Shown here: in pieces, positions 1 to 8,865 of the stretch | Position numbering within the stretch: the first letter of the stretch is position 1 | Layout of the letters: each line of letters opens with the position of its first letter | Source of the DNA: Pelomyxa schiedti | Taxonomy: Eukaryota; Evosea; Pelobiontida; Pelomyxidae | Length of the DNA stretch: 31,380 bases | Direction: 5' to 3' | Assembly: GCA_020536535.1 (NCBI GenBank) | Contig: JAHLWZ010001000.1 | Coordinates: 1 to 31,380 of the forward strand | Program-made: the position numbers and the translations under genes | Notes under the pieces: generated by a model | Seen by the model: the letters and a program-made list of their open reading frames with translations, nothing else | What the model was told of the DNA's origin: nothing | Databases searched by the model: none

Positions 1-194
1 AAGTCCGACGGGACGTGCGGTGCGGCACCTCCGAGCGATTCCTGTGGTCATCTTCGTTTTTTGCTGTTGTGGTTCTGTGTTTTGTTGCGTTTGGTATCGC
101 TACCATTTTTTTTTTAACCTGCGTCTGCTTCACCAGGGAAGTAGGTGGTGGGTGATGGAGAGAACGGATCCACCATGAGAATGGGATTGCTGGG

Positions 195-234
195 TGTGGG
201 CGTGGGCGTGGGCGTGGGCGTGGGCGTGGGCGTG

Positions 235-313
<79 letters not shown>

Positions 314-347
314 GCGTGGGCGTGGGCGTGGGCGTGGGCGTGGGCGT
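195..347. repeat. Hexanucleotide satellite with three blocks
   Basis: A perfect or near-perfect hexanucleotide array. The unit GTGGGC fills both outer blocks (about 195-240 and 311-347), while the unit GTGGTC fills the middle block (about 241-310). Because the unit is a multiple of three, all three frames stay open on both strands. They give low-complexity peptides (Val-Gly/Val-Val, His-Ala/His-Asp, Pro-Thr/Thr-Thr). I see no flanking coding sequence that would make any of these a real protein. It is followed by an A10 run at 361-370. Confidence 0.95.
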
Positions 348-985
348 ACAACCACACCACAAAAAAAAAATTTCTTTTTTTCATCCACATGTTTGTATTG
401 CTGCCACTTTTTATTGCCAGTTGTGGTTTGTTGGGCGTTGGCTGTGTTGTTGCGGGTTCTGCCAGTTGGCAGCCGCCACAGATGAAAAAGTTGTGGGTGG
501 CAAAAATCGAGTTGTATAAATTCGGGAAAGTCTAATGATAGGTCAGTGTTGTGTCCCCGCTGGTGTTGTGGATTTCGACTACCAAGAAAAATCGGGAAAC
601 AAGCTGAGGGCAGACCGGTATTTTTTTTTTCATAGAAACAGTTTACTACCCCCGGGTACAGGGACTCCCTCGGGTGAATGTTAGAGTTGATTATTAGAGA
701 AGGAGAGAGGACGAGCCTCTCTCATCACAAAAATACGTGATCAAAGCGCATTAGTTGACGACCAGGAGCACGGTTGCTCATTAGTAAAAGGCGAATGACA
801 AAAACGTTATGCGCCTGGCCCTGCGCCGGTGACTTTCTTTTCACTTCTGTCCGCGACTTTTTATGCCCCTTCGGTCTTCCACACATTATGGGTTGTGAAC
901 AATCAATGAAATGTGGTCCAAGCAAATCCTATTACATTTCGGACTCCGTCACTCAACCCATGTGACAATAAGGAATTCTTGTTTA
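348..985. other. Unassigned intergenic sequence left of MKS1
   Basis: I found no convincing gene in this stretch. Short open frames exist (for example 774-965 on +), but none shows a recognisable motif or a spliced continuation. Bases 1-110 contain an open minus-strand frame from an ATG at 108 running off the left edge. It could be the start of a gene outside the window but is too short to call. The right end lies just downstream of the MKS1 stop codon. Confidence 0.5.
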
Positions 986-3330
986 TTATTCACCTCTCTG
1001 GGCTCTGAGTTCTTTGAGTCTCCTCTTTGCCCTTGCCACAGCTGCAGCAACATCAGCCTTTGTGCTGTTCATAGTACCCTTGTTGTTTGAGTCTATGTGG
1101 AGTCCTTGTTGTGATTCCATCTGAGTTGGTCTGGAGAATTCCTCTTGGTCATTTACTGTCCCTTTGCTTTGTAGGATGCAGTTGTATCTGATCACAACAA
1201 TGCCGGTTGGTGTGGTCTCGAAGCCGTACCTAGAGAGCGTGGAATTGGTTGTTGAGTCTGGAATATCGGCCGCTCCGGATAGATATGCTAAGTCCTGTAG
1301 TTCTATAGAGGCCCCAATGAAGTGTTCTCGAAGCTGCTGTCTGACTGTGGGGGCCGGCATCCATGTCTGAATGTGTAATGTGTGGGACCCAGTTGCCGGA
1401 ATTAGTTTTGCATGTCCGTATCCTAATACGCGGTTGCAGTTCCATCTGTCCCGGGATTGAACCTTGTTGCATGTTAGTTTCTGGCCTGTTAGATGGGTAA
1501 AATACCTTGAAATACATGACTGGGCATGAGTTTTCGTTGGAGGGTGTTGTGAAAGATGGAGGAGATTCCGCTTCAAGTTCGAAGGGGTGGTTAAAATGGG
1601 CAATGGAGCGTGGGGTAAAGGAGCAGCCATTTGTACAGCTGCCAGAACCAGAACAGCAAATGCAGATTCCGTCGGTTGGAGGTCCCCATACCGGATCGGT
1701 GATGTGTGTAACAGATGATAGATCTTTCCTACTCCCCCGTTAATACTTCCAAGAATCCAAGAATTAAGATTGGGTACAAAGGTTGTTTGGGTATCCATCC
1801 CTCAGGGATGTGAATGAAAAATTCTATGAAAGTATCTACTGGGGATTAAAGGATTTAAGTTTGTCGGGGTTATGATACTGTTGTCTGGGAAATTGATCGA
1901 TTCCATGACTTCACCAAATATATAGGCCCGAAACAGACTTGGGTCAGTGGGTGGCGGCACAAAGTTATGAAATTGATATGTCTGTTGTGTCTGCAAAGCG
2001 GCACGATTTTGCTGAAGTACAGACCGGCGAGTTATAGAGTCTACTTGAGCAGCAGAGGATTTAGAGGGTTCATGCTTTGTTGGATTGCTAGTAGGGGAGG
2101 AGATTGCCCATTCAAATTCCTGCTAAAGGTCAGAAGAGAAGTAGGAAGAGCAAAGTAAGTTACCTGACCATCTTCAGTGGTAAACTTGTAGTAGGGGTGC
2201 AAGGTGTTATTCAAATCTGGTCTCAACTCTAATCTACCCGTCTGGGGAAAAAAGCGCACTTCACATAATATATGCTCAGAGCCTGTCCATGTCTGCGGTG
2301 GGGTTTGGCTCGGTGCTTTGTGGTCACCACTCCGGATTGCTGCCATAATATACATTACAATGCTACCTTTGTAAATATTTAACAGTGGAGAAACTCCATT
2401 TTGCACAGTTCCCTAAACGCAAAGTTAGGTAAAAGTCAAAGGTAAGTTTCAAAGATGCCAACTAGAGAAACTGGATGGCCCTCACTTGAGGAGGGAAGAG
2501 TTTCGGGAGGATGCGATCCTGAAGCAAGGGTCTGAATAAGTTTTTGTTCTAGCGGGGAAAATTTGGCAGATGTGGAAGTTGTTGGAGGGGGGAACATCTT
2601 GCAACTAAGATTAGATGAAAAAAGCAGGAAGAAAGATACCTGTAACAGGTCAAAGAAGTTGTCCTTGTGGACATAGCAAAATAGAGTACTTCCTTTTAGT
2701 TTTCCACGGCCAGAAGCAGCTTGTTTTGCCTCTAGTTTCTGGAATTCCGCGTACTGAGTACGCTGATGTGGGGTGAATTTGTCCAGATCCTTAAATACAA
2801 CTTAGTTTGATGTATTGGAAGGTTTTTCTTTTATTGTTTTTTAACACAGTTGTATTTTGTAACATACAAAATACACACAGCTTCAGACTGAATTGTGTGG
2901 AATCGTTCCACCTCTGACGGGCTCAAGATTTTCTTCTGCCACTTAAATACTGTTGTCACTGTCTTGGCAGCTGTATAAAATGGAGGAATTTAAGGAATAA
3001 ACCCTGGGGCCCGGAAATTGACACACTGATTTGGTCAGTTGCTCGTGACGTCGCCTGTGTCCCACCCGTGTCCGGGGTGCCAGGCTGGGTCCCCCCGCTG
3101 AGCCTCCTCAGCGTTACTCTGAGCCTCACGGACTCAACTTGGCCCCCGCCTCCGGCGTTGCCGCCGCCCCCGTCGTCGTTACCCAATCCCGCCAACGTAG
3201 TCCAATCCGCTGGCCTGTTGTTGGTTGTGCCCGTCGTCGCCGCGTCGTCGTCCGTCCCATCATCGCGCCGTTGTTGCCGCAGCGGCGCCAGCCAATAGAC
3301 GCCAGCACCACCGCTCGCCTTTTTGCTCAT
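986..3330 (-). CDS. MKS1: MKS1, B9-domain ciliary transition-zone protein (multi-exon)
   Basis: MKS1 is a component of the B9 complex (with B9D1 and B9D2) at the transition zone, where it helps gate entry to the cilium. The gene is read from ATG 3330 to TAA 986 in about nine exons, giving roughly 660 residues. Introns placed by family alignment and phase are 2971-3002 (32 nt), 2598-2639, 2413-2462, 2123-2163, 1839-1878, 1732-1777 and 1463-1505. One further boundary near 2797-2870 is unsettled. Matches to the MKS1 family, in order, include an N-terminal RLRVTLRRL segment, the FKWQKKILSPSEVERF segment, a MYIMA...EHILCEV segment, and the C-terminal B9 domain. The B9 domain shows IPEGW, AHFNHPFELE, YFKVQSRDRWNCNRVLGYG, HTLHIQTWMP and HFIGASIELQDL. 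A basic tail (RAKRRLKELRAQ) ends the protein as in other MKS1s. Its presence implies that the organism builds a cilium or flagellum. Exact exon 2/3 borders are uncertain. Confidence 0.9.
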
Positions 3331-3586
3331 TCAGAAAAATCAAATCGAATAAGAAGTTTCCCCCACTTGTTTTGGAATGAACATGGACGGACCCATACGA
3401 TGGTCTTCAGCAAGACACACGTCTCGGTAATGAATAAAAAAAGAGCCCCAAAAAGAATTACTGATTTCCGCCAACACCGAGACCCGCAACTACAACAAAG
3501 ACCCCATTCACAGCGTCGGAATCCCCCAAACCAAAGTTTGTTTGTTGTTCGACGCCCACTACCACGCCCCGATCGCAGGCAGTTGA
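3331..3586. promoter_or_regulatory. Divergent intergenic region between MKS1 and the 3587 gene
   Basis: About 256 bp separate the MKS1 start codon (minus strand) from the ATG at 3587 (plus strand), so both promoters should lie here. I see A/T-rich patches but no motif that I can name with confidence. Confidence 0.4.
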
Positions 3587-4816
3587 ATGGGCAACCAACT
3601 CCCCGAAGTCACTGTGGCCCTGCGTGCCCGCGACCAGTTCCTCGCCCTCGCCACGTCCACCCACCCGCGGTGCGGCGCCCGCAGCCCCCCTCGAGCCCTC
3701 GCCCAGCCGCTGCTCCGCCTCCTGTGGGACCTCTGCGTGGTGGCGACCGAGAGGCGCCTCGTGGCCGCCGTGGGCGCGTCGCGGGACCCCCCGCGCCACC
3801 TCGTGCACCGCGCCGGCGTGTCGCCCCTGCTCCTCAGCGTCACCCCCCGCGGCGTCGTGCACGCCCTCGAGGAGGACTTCGCCGCCAGGCGGGCGGACGC
3901 GGACCACTACGCCGAGATGAATGTGCGCTCCAAGGCGGATTATGGGTTTGTGCTGAAGCGCAGGGATGTGGTGTCACGGGGCTGCGTGGATGTGATGAGG
4001 CTGGAATACATCAGGGACCCTGTGTGGTCGTGGTACGGGACTTACTACTGCAACAGGAAGTGGTGGTGCGGTCTGAGTTCGGAGAGAGACTGCATGTTCC
4101 TTCAGAGTATCGCCGTGGGTCTGGAAGCTCCGAAACGGGAAGGCGGAGCTCCACCGGCACCACAGAGCGTGAGATTCGGAGTGACAGTGACGCCAGAGAA
4201 CGTGGATTACTTGTGGATGGGCAAGTCAGACGCGGATGAACTGTTGTTGGTGATTCGTCCAGGGATAGTAGAATACGGGACACATGAAAAGAGGATCCTT
4301 GTTGTGGATGCGCCACAGACATTTACCAGTGGAATACTCACCCTTGTGTGCTCTGTGGCCAGGGATTTGCCAGCAGGGCGTGTTCGTGAGGGATTCATCT
4401 TGAATGCAAAAACTGGGGAGCTGCTTTGTGTTCTTCAAGTGTGGATACAGTCTCCCCGTGGTTCCTCCAATCAAATATTTGTTGTGGAGATGAATCCCAG
4501 TGGCACAGTGAAACAACTTGGTGGTTGTAAGGGCTGTGAATTGTCGCGTGTGAGTGACTCACTCTTCTGCATTTCATTCGATAAGATGCAGTATGCCCTG
4601 TGGGATTGCAATGACACAGACCAACCGTTGAGGGTTGTGCTGACTGCAGCGTTTGTAATTGGTTTGGACTGTGGTTTCCTGTTGCGAGTCACTGACAAGG
4701 GCACAAACAAGGAAATGTGTGTGGTGGATGCTCTTTCTGGTTTTGTTGTACTGACTCTGGATTTCAACCCTGACTGGACCGTGTTCAAGAAGCAACACCT
4801 CGTTTCTGTTTATTAG
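3587..4816 (+). CDS. Unrecognised intronless 409-residue protein
   Basis: A single uninterrupted frame from ATG 3587 to TAG 4816. I do not recognise the family. Residues 1-110 are Arg/Ala/Leu-rich and the underlying DNA is very GC-rich (3600-3910). The remainder is of ordinary composition, with repeated beta-strand-like stretches (for example ILVVDAPQTF, FVVEMNPSG, MCVVDALSGFVVLT) that could suit a beta-propeller. This is structural guesswork. There is no signal peptide and no membrane segment. The abrupt compositional change inside the gene resembles that of the F-box gene at 11653. It may belong to a lineage-expanded family of this organism (inference). An AATAAA lies 55 nt after the stop. 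The coding call rests on frame length and a clear start and stop. Confidence 0.7.
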   Translation: MGNQLPEVTVALRARDQFLALATSTHPRCGARSPPRALAQPLLRLLWDLCVVATERRLVAAVGASRDPPRHLVHRAGVSPLLLSVTPRGVVHALEEDFAARRADADHYAEMNVRSKADYGFVLKRRDVVSRGCVDVMRLEYIRDPVWSWYGTYYCNRKWWCGLSSERDCMFLQSIAVGLEAPKREGGAPPAPQSVRFGVTVTPENVDYLWMGKSDADELLLVIRPGIVEYGTHEKRILVVDAPQTFTSGILTLVCSVARDLPAGRVREGFILNAKTGELLCVLQVWIQSPRGSSNQIFVVEMNPSGTVKQLGGCKGCELSRVSDSLFCISFDKMQYALWDCNDTDQPLRVVLTAAFVIGLDCGFLLRVTDKGTNKEMCVVDALSGFVVLTLDFNPDWTVFKKQHLVSVY

Positions 4817-4870
4817 CTCAAACGTGTGGCATCACCTTCTGTTGACCAAAGTTTTTGCACTGTCAGTGCA

Positions 4871-4876
4871 AATAAA
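4871..4876 (+). terminator. Poly(A) signal candidate for the 3587 gene
   Basis: A canonical AATAAA lies 55 nt downstream of the TAG at 4816. Position and orientation fit 3' end formation of the upstream gene. Confidence 0.45.
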
Positions 4877-4892
4877 CAGTTTGGCTCAAAAA

Positions 4893-5114
4893 ATGGAACT
4901 TAAAGAAAGGCAGACACAGGTTTGTCGAACCTACCTGCGTATTATTTCTGCCACTACCATTGACAAGGCAATGCTGGCAATGTGTGATCTTGGTTCGTGC
5001 TGTGTCAATGGTGATGGTGTTGAGAATGTAACTGATGGCTTTTCCAAGGACATCCGTGCAGCCCTCAGCCACACCGATGCAACTGCCAAGCTCAGAATGC
5101 AGAACAGTCATTAA
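4893..5114 (+). pseudogene. Degenerate Sel1-repeat fragment
   Basis: A 73-codon frame from ATG 4893 to TAA 5114. Its middle resembles one Sel1 unit of the neighbouring gene: AMCDLGSCCVNGDGVEN can be laid against AMFNLGSCYDYGHGVEK. The unit is then interrupted by an insertion and lacks the xALYQRAADAG half. The segment ISATTIDKA upstream also resembles ISATEVIAEW near the start of the 12-repeat gene at 5742. This suggests a partial duplicate of that gene that has decayed. A short functional protein cannot be excluded, since the frame itself is open. Confidence 0.55.
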
Positions 5115-5741
5115 AAAGCAACACTAAGTGTGGCTGAATAAAAAAACACCAGACCGCGAGACTGAGCGTTCCGGTCTGTTGATTATTTTATTCATAATCT
5201 TTTTCGCTGAACTCAATCAAGAACGACATGCAAAACACTTCGTGCGGTAGTCGCCGTCCCAAACAATCAAACACACAAACAAACTAAAACAAGTTCGCTT
5301 TCAGTTGCCAACTTGTTAACTTCAACAACCAGTGACATCAGTTTCCACTTCGTTGAGAAGTGTGACCTGCACAAGACGAAACGAGATGATGATGGATGCA
5401 CTTTTTGAGTTGCAAGTGGGGAACATCGACTCCGCCCTTTCTCTTGTTGCCAACGCATTCTCCCTTTTTGCAAGTGACACGATCAACAGTTTCAATCATG
5501 GTGTGCGTCTGCTCGTTACCATTTTATTTCTCATTTCTTTTGCTTTCCAACCCAACACAAAATAAAAGGTGAATCATCATCGCCACTGTCATCACATGAA
5601 GGTCAGTGTGAATACCTCCCTGCTCTGGTGTTCCTTGTTTGTCTCCGCTGCGTCATCAATGACCACGTGTCACTTCATCACCACATTCCACCGTGCCTGT
5701 CTACGGCTTTCTCCAGCGCCATCTCCTCCCCGACGGAGGTG
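5115..5741. other. Region upstream of the Sel1-repeat gene
   Basis: It contains the inverted repeat at 5135-5194 (listed separately). It also holds a 59-residue open frame from ATG ATG ATG at 5386 to TAA 5565, starting MMMDALFELQVGNIDSALSL. This frame could be an unspliced 5' exon of the Sel1 gene or chance; no splice junction joins the two convincingly. No other gene is evident. Confidence 0.45.
5135..5194. repeat. Imperfect 22/23-nt inverted repeat carrying AATAAA on both strands
   Basis: The left arm begins TGAATAAAA and ends CAGACCG. The right arm is CGGTCTG ending in TTTTATTCA. The arms match over about 20 of 22 positions around a loop of about 15 nt. Each arm provides AATAAA on one strand. 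It sits just after the Sel1 fragment (stop 5114). It may act as a bidirectional 3' end signal or be a relic of a small mobile element. Confidence 0.7.
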
Positions 5742-7430
5742 ATGAGTGCACACTGCATGCGTGTCTTGAATCGCATCAGCGCAACAGAAGTAATTGCGGA
5801 ATGGGCTGGCCTTGCGTCGACCGCCTCCTCGAGAGGCAATGTTGATCATCAACAACGATCGCCACACACAAACTCGGAACAGTCGTGGTCGTGCATGTAT
5901 TTTGTTGCCCTGTGGAGGTTGTATTGCTGCTCATCATCAACAGAAAACCGCGAAGGTTCATCTTCAGCAGCACACATTTTTGTTGAAATGAGCGACAAGA
6001 TGCCACAACCAGAATCACCATGTGCTGATGTACACGGCAGCAAATCCATGATCACTTGCTCTGTGGGGCAGATTCACTGGTGTGTTTCCTCTGTCACATC
6101 TCTGGGCCTCTGCTATGACTTCGGTGTTGGTGGTGTTGAGAAGGACATTCACAAGGCAGTGACACTGTACCAGAGGGCTGCTGATGCTGGCAGTGCTCGG
6201 GCAATGGGAAACCTTGGTTGGTGTTATGAACATGGCGAAGGTGTTCGCAAGGATATTCACATGGCGGTGACACTGTACCAGAGGGCTGCTGATACTGGCG
6301 ATGCCCACGCAGTGTACCACCTTGGTCGGTGTTATGACAGTGGTGGTGTTGAGAAGGACACTCACAAGGCAGCGGCACTGTACCAGAGGGCTGCTGATGC
6401 TGGTCATGCCACCGCGATGTTCAACCTTGGTTCGTGTTGTTACAGTGGTGATGGGATTGACAAGTACGTCAGCAGGGCCATTACACTGTGGCAGAGGGCC
6501 GCTGATGCTGGAAATTCCGATGCAATGTGCAACCTTGGTTGGTGTTATAAAAACGGTGATGGTGTTGACAAGGATGCTCACAAGGCAGTGACACTGTACC
6601 AGAGGGCTGCTGACACTGGCAGTGCCCATGGAACGTTCGCCCTTGGTTTGTGTTATTACAAAGGCACTGGCATTGAGAAGGACATCCACAAGGCAGTGAC
6701 ACTGTTCCAGAGGGCTGCTGATTCCGGGAGTGCCCAGGCACAGTGCAACCTTGGTTGGTGTTATTACAATGGTGATGGTGTTGAAAAGGACATCCACCAG
6801 GCAGTGGCACTGTACCAGAGGGCTGCTGATGCTGGAAATTCACAGGCAATGTTCAACCTTGGTTCGTGTTATGACTATGGGCATGGTGTTGAAAAGGACA
6901 TCCACAAGGCAGTGGCACTGTACCAGAGGGCCGCTGATGCCGGTTGTGCCAAGGCAGTGAACAGGCTTGGCGAGTGTTATAAAAACGGTAGTGGTGTTGA
7001 CAAGGATGCTCACAAGGCAGTGACACTGTGGCAGAGGGCTGCTGATGCTGGTCATGCCACCGCAATGTGCTACCTTGCTGAGTGCTATGACAATGGTGAT
7101 GGTGTTGAGAAGGACATTCACAAGGCGGTGACACTGTGGCAGAGGGCTGCTGATGCCGGCGATGCCTCCGCAATTTTCAACCTTGGTGTGTGCTATCAGC
7201 ATGGCGATGGTGTTGAAAAGGACACTCACAAGGCGGCGACACTGTGGCAGAGGGCCGCTGATGCCGGCAGTGACCAGGCAATGTACGCCCTCGCGCAGTG
7301 TCACCAACGAGGCATTGGTGGTTCAGCCAAGGACATACGTGAGGCAATGAGACTGTGGCTGGCTGCTGCTGACCTTGGTAACCTGGATGCAATGGACCAA
7401 CTTAGGAGGCTAAACAACAACAACACCTGA
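5742..7430 (+). CDS. Sel1-like repeat protein with 12 tandem repeats
   Basis: Sel1-like repeats are 36-residue TPR-type helical hairpins that form solenoids for protein-protein binding, and such proteins often act as adaptors. Here 12 consecutive units follow the consensus NLGxCYxxGDGVEKDIHKA then VTLYQRAADAG, from about base 6090 to 7380, with a short partial unit at the end. The first in-frame ATG is 5742. An alternative start is ATG 5988 (MSDKMPQPES), just before the repeats. The 80 residues between these starts are Ser/Cys-rich and unrecognised. Repeats 1-11 are very similar at the DNA level (108-bp period), indicating recent expansion, while unit 12 is diverged. A degenerate relative lies at 4893-5114. 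Stop TGA at 7428-7430 is followed by AATAAA at 7459. Confidence 0.88.
   Translation: MSAHCMRVLNRISATEVIAEWAGLASTASSRGNVDHQQRSPHTNSEQSWSCMYFVALWRLYCCSSSTENREGSSSAAHIFVEMSDKMPQPESPCADVHGSKSMITCSVGQIHWCVSSVTSLGLCYDFGVGGVEKDIHKAVTLYQRAADAGSARAMGNLGWCYEHGEGVRKDIHMAVTLYQRAADTGDAHAVYHLGRCYDSGGVEKDTHKAAALYQRAADAGHATAMFNLGSCCYSGDGIDKYVSRAITLWQRAADAGNSDAMCNLGWCYKNGDGVDKDAHKAVTLYQRAADTGSAHGTFALGLCYYKGTGIEKDIHKAVTLFQRAADSGSAQAQCNLGWCYYNGDGVEKDIHQAVALYQRAADAGNSQAMFNLGSCYDYGHGVEKDIHKAVALYQRAADAGCAKAVNRLGECYKNGSGVDKDAHKAVTLWQRAADAGHATAMCYLAECYDNGDGVEKDIHKAVTLWQRAADAGDASAIFNLGVCYQHGDGVEKDTHKAATLWQRAADAGSDQAMYALAQCHQRGIGGSAKDIREAMRLWLAAADLGNLDAMDQLRRLNNNNT
6090..7380 (+). repeat. 108-bp tandem coding repeat (Sel1 units)
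   Basis: Eleven highly similar 108-bp units plus one diverged unit lie within the Sel1 gene. Strings such as CAGAGGGCTGCTGATGC recur almost every period. The regular codon pattern also keeps long antisense frames open, and these should not be taken as genes. Confidence 0.9.
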
Positions 7431-7458
7431 AGAAACTAGCGACTCACTGGGGGGAAAA

Positions 7459-7464
7459 AATAAA
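7459..7464 (+). terminator. Poly(A) signal candidate for the Sel1 gene
   Basis: AATAAA lies 29 nt after the Sel1 stop codon. The short intergenic stretch 7431-7594 then separates this gene from the convergent RWP-RK gene. Confidence 0.5.
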
Positions 7465-7594
7465 ATTCATTGGGGTTTTTAGAGGAACAATCAGACTTTT
7501 GAACAATAAACATATTTTTTAGTTAGTTAGTTGGGTTGGGTATAAGGAGGCAGACAGTATGACATGGTGGAATTCAAATGGAGAATGAAGACGA

Positions 7595-8865
7595 TTACGT
7601 GATAGTCAACTGAGATGATGGTGCTAGGAATATGTCGAGATTCGGTTGTACTGATGGGTGTTGATATGGGAAGTAAGGAGGAAACGAGGGGGACAGTTCC
7701 AACTGTGACTGTTGCGGCTGGGGCTGTGTGGAGGTTGTGATTAGGTCAAGGGAATCCATTTCCCCAAGGGCTGGTGAGGCTGTGAGGGGAATGGGGTCTA
7801 TCGAAGGGCACCTGGATAGAAATCCCGATTGAGGGATTTCAATTACCGGCTGTGGGCCCAGAGCTTCCAGAGGATTGGAGATGCCGGGAGTCGGGTTTGC
7901 GGGTTGCTGTTGGCTTGGTGGTGGTGGCTGTTGTTGTTCACAGAGTGCCGCATCAAAATTAGGCAGTCCTGGGAAAAACAGAGTGACACCAATGCCACCT
8001 CGCTGCTTGAACTCACCTAGCTAGAAAAGGATTAAAAGGAGTTTGAGGCTGGGTTAGGTACCTTGGAGTCGTGCAAGTACTCAACTAATGGGGTTGCCTC
8101 CTTCAAATCTAATGCTGCGGCATAGCAGTTGAAATCGAGGTGTGAAGCCACTGGAATTGAGCACGCCGCATTATGCTTATTTCGGTGCTTCTTCTTTACT
8201 GGCAAGGACAAGTTGCACTCGGGGCAGTTATCTGGACTGCTGCATGGGGTGGAACTCTGGGAGGGAGAATTGGCTTTTGAATGCTTTATTTGTTTTTGTA
8301 TGCCACTAGAAGGTTGAGTGCAAGACTGTGGGGACTCCGGTGTTAACGGTACTTGACTGAGAAACACTCCCCTATGTCCTATAGTAACTTCTGCATTTGG
8401 ATCCTTCTGAGGTTGAGAAGCAATGCAAAGTTCAAATGACACACCTCCATTATCATTCTCTTCTTTGCAAGCACTACAGCAAGCTCTTCTGACCTTATTT
8501 GCCTCATTTCGTCAGAAATATCGGGTTTGCTCAGTGCACTTTCAAGCTCGTGTATTGCATTGTTTAGGCTTTGTATCTTTGCTCGGAATTACTAACTTTC
8601 GTTCTCTGATGTGATGTTAACATGCCTTCCTGTGAGGCCACCTCTTGATTCCATGCTTGCGGCAGAACTTTTTGAGCATAGTAGCACATATTCCAAGCTC
8701 GTTTGCTACCGTTTGAATTGGCAAATGAAAATACCTAACAGTCAAAGTGTCGGACAAACGCATACTAGTATATTAAATGCTATAGCATAGCGACAGAAAG
8801 CTATATTTAAATATTTTGAAAACGTACTGTGACAATTCTTCCCTCTTTAACTCGTTGTGCGGCAT
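7595..8865 (-). CDS. RWP-RK domain transcription factor with zinc-knuckle-like motif (5 exons, 349 aa)
   Basis: RWP-RK proteins are DNA-binding regulators best known from plants and green algae (NLP and MID proteins) and also present in amoebozoans. Splicing 8735-8827, 8577-8625, 8407-8444 and 8021-8061 from ATG 8865 to TAA 7595 gives exactly 350 codons. Residues about 11-60 form the domain: LSQYFHLPIQTVANELG, ICATMLKKFCRKHGIKRWPH, then RKIQSLNNAI. A short coiled coil follows (HELESALSKPDISDEMRQIR). Cys154, Cys157, His167, His171 and Cys175 form a C-x2-C-x9-H-x3-H-x3-C motif (CPECNLSLPVKKKHRNKHNAA...). The C terminus is Pro/Gln-rich, as in activation domains. Intron 8577-8625 must be GC-AG to preserve the HRKIQSL motif. 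The start is uncertain: a longer frame from ATG 9025 is offset from the domain frame, with a long A-run (plus-strand T-run near 8925) between them. Confidence 0.88.

Noticed and set aside
114-535. Open frames giving His-Ala/His-Asp, Pro-Thr/Thr-Thr, Val-Gly or Trp-Ala/Trp-Ser peptides
   Set aside because: All arise from the hexanucleotide satellite, which keeps every frame open; no flanking motif supports translation.
3139-4239. 366-codon plus-strand frame overlapping the 3587 gene
   Set aside because: Arg/Pro-rich out-of-frame shadow of the GC-rich 5' end of the 3587 gene, and it also overlaps MKS1 exon 1 in antisense.
6015-6797. 260-codon antisense frame across the Sel1 repeats
   Set aside because: Repeats the same 36-residue pattern because of the 108-bp coding period; it is a mirror of the Sel1 gene.
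6090-7380. Possible CRISPR array
   Set aside because: Period 108 bp with no spacers; the repeat encodes Sel1 units in frame.
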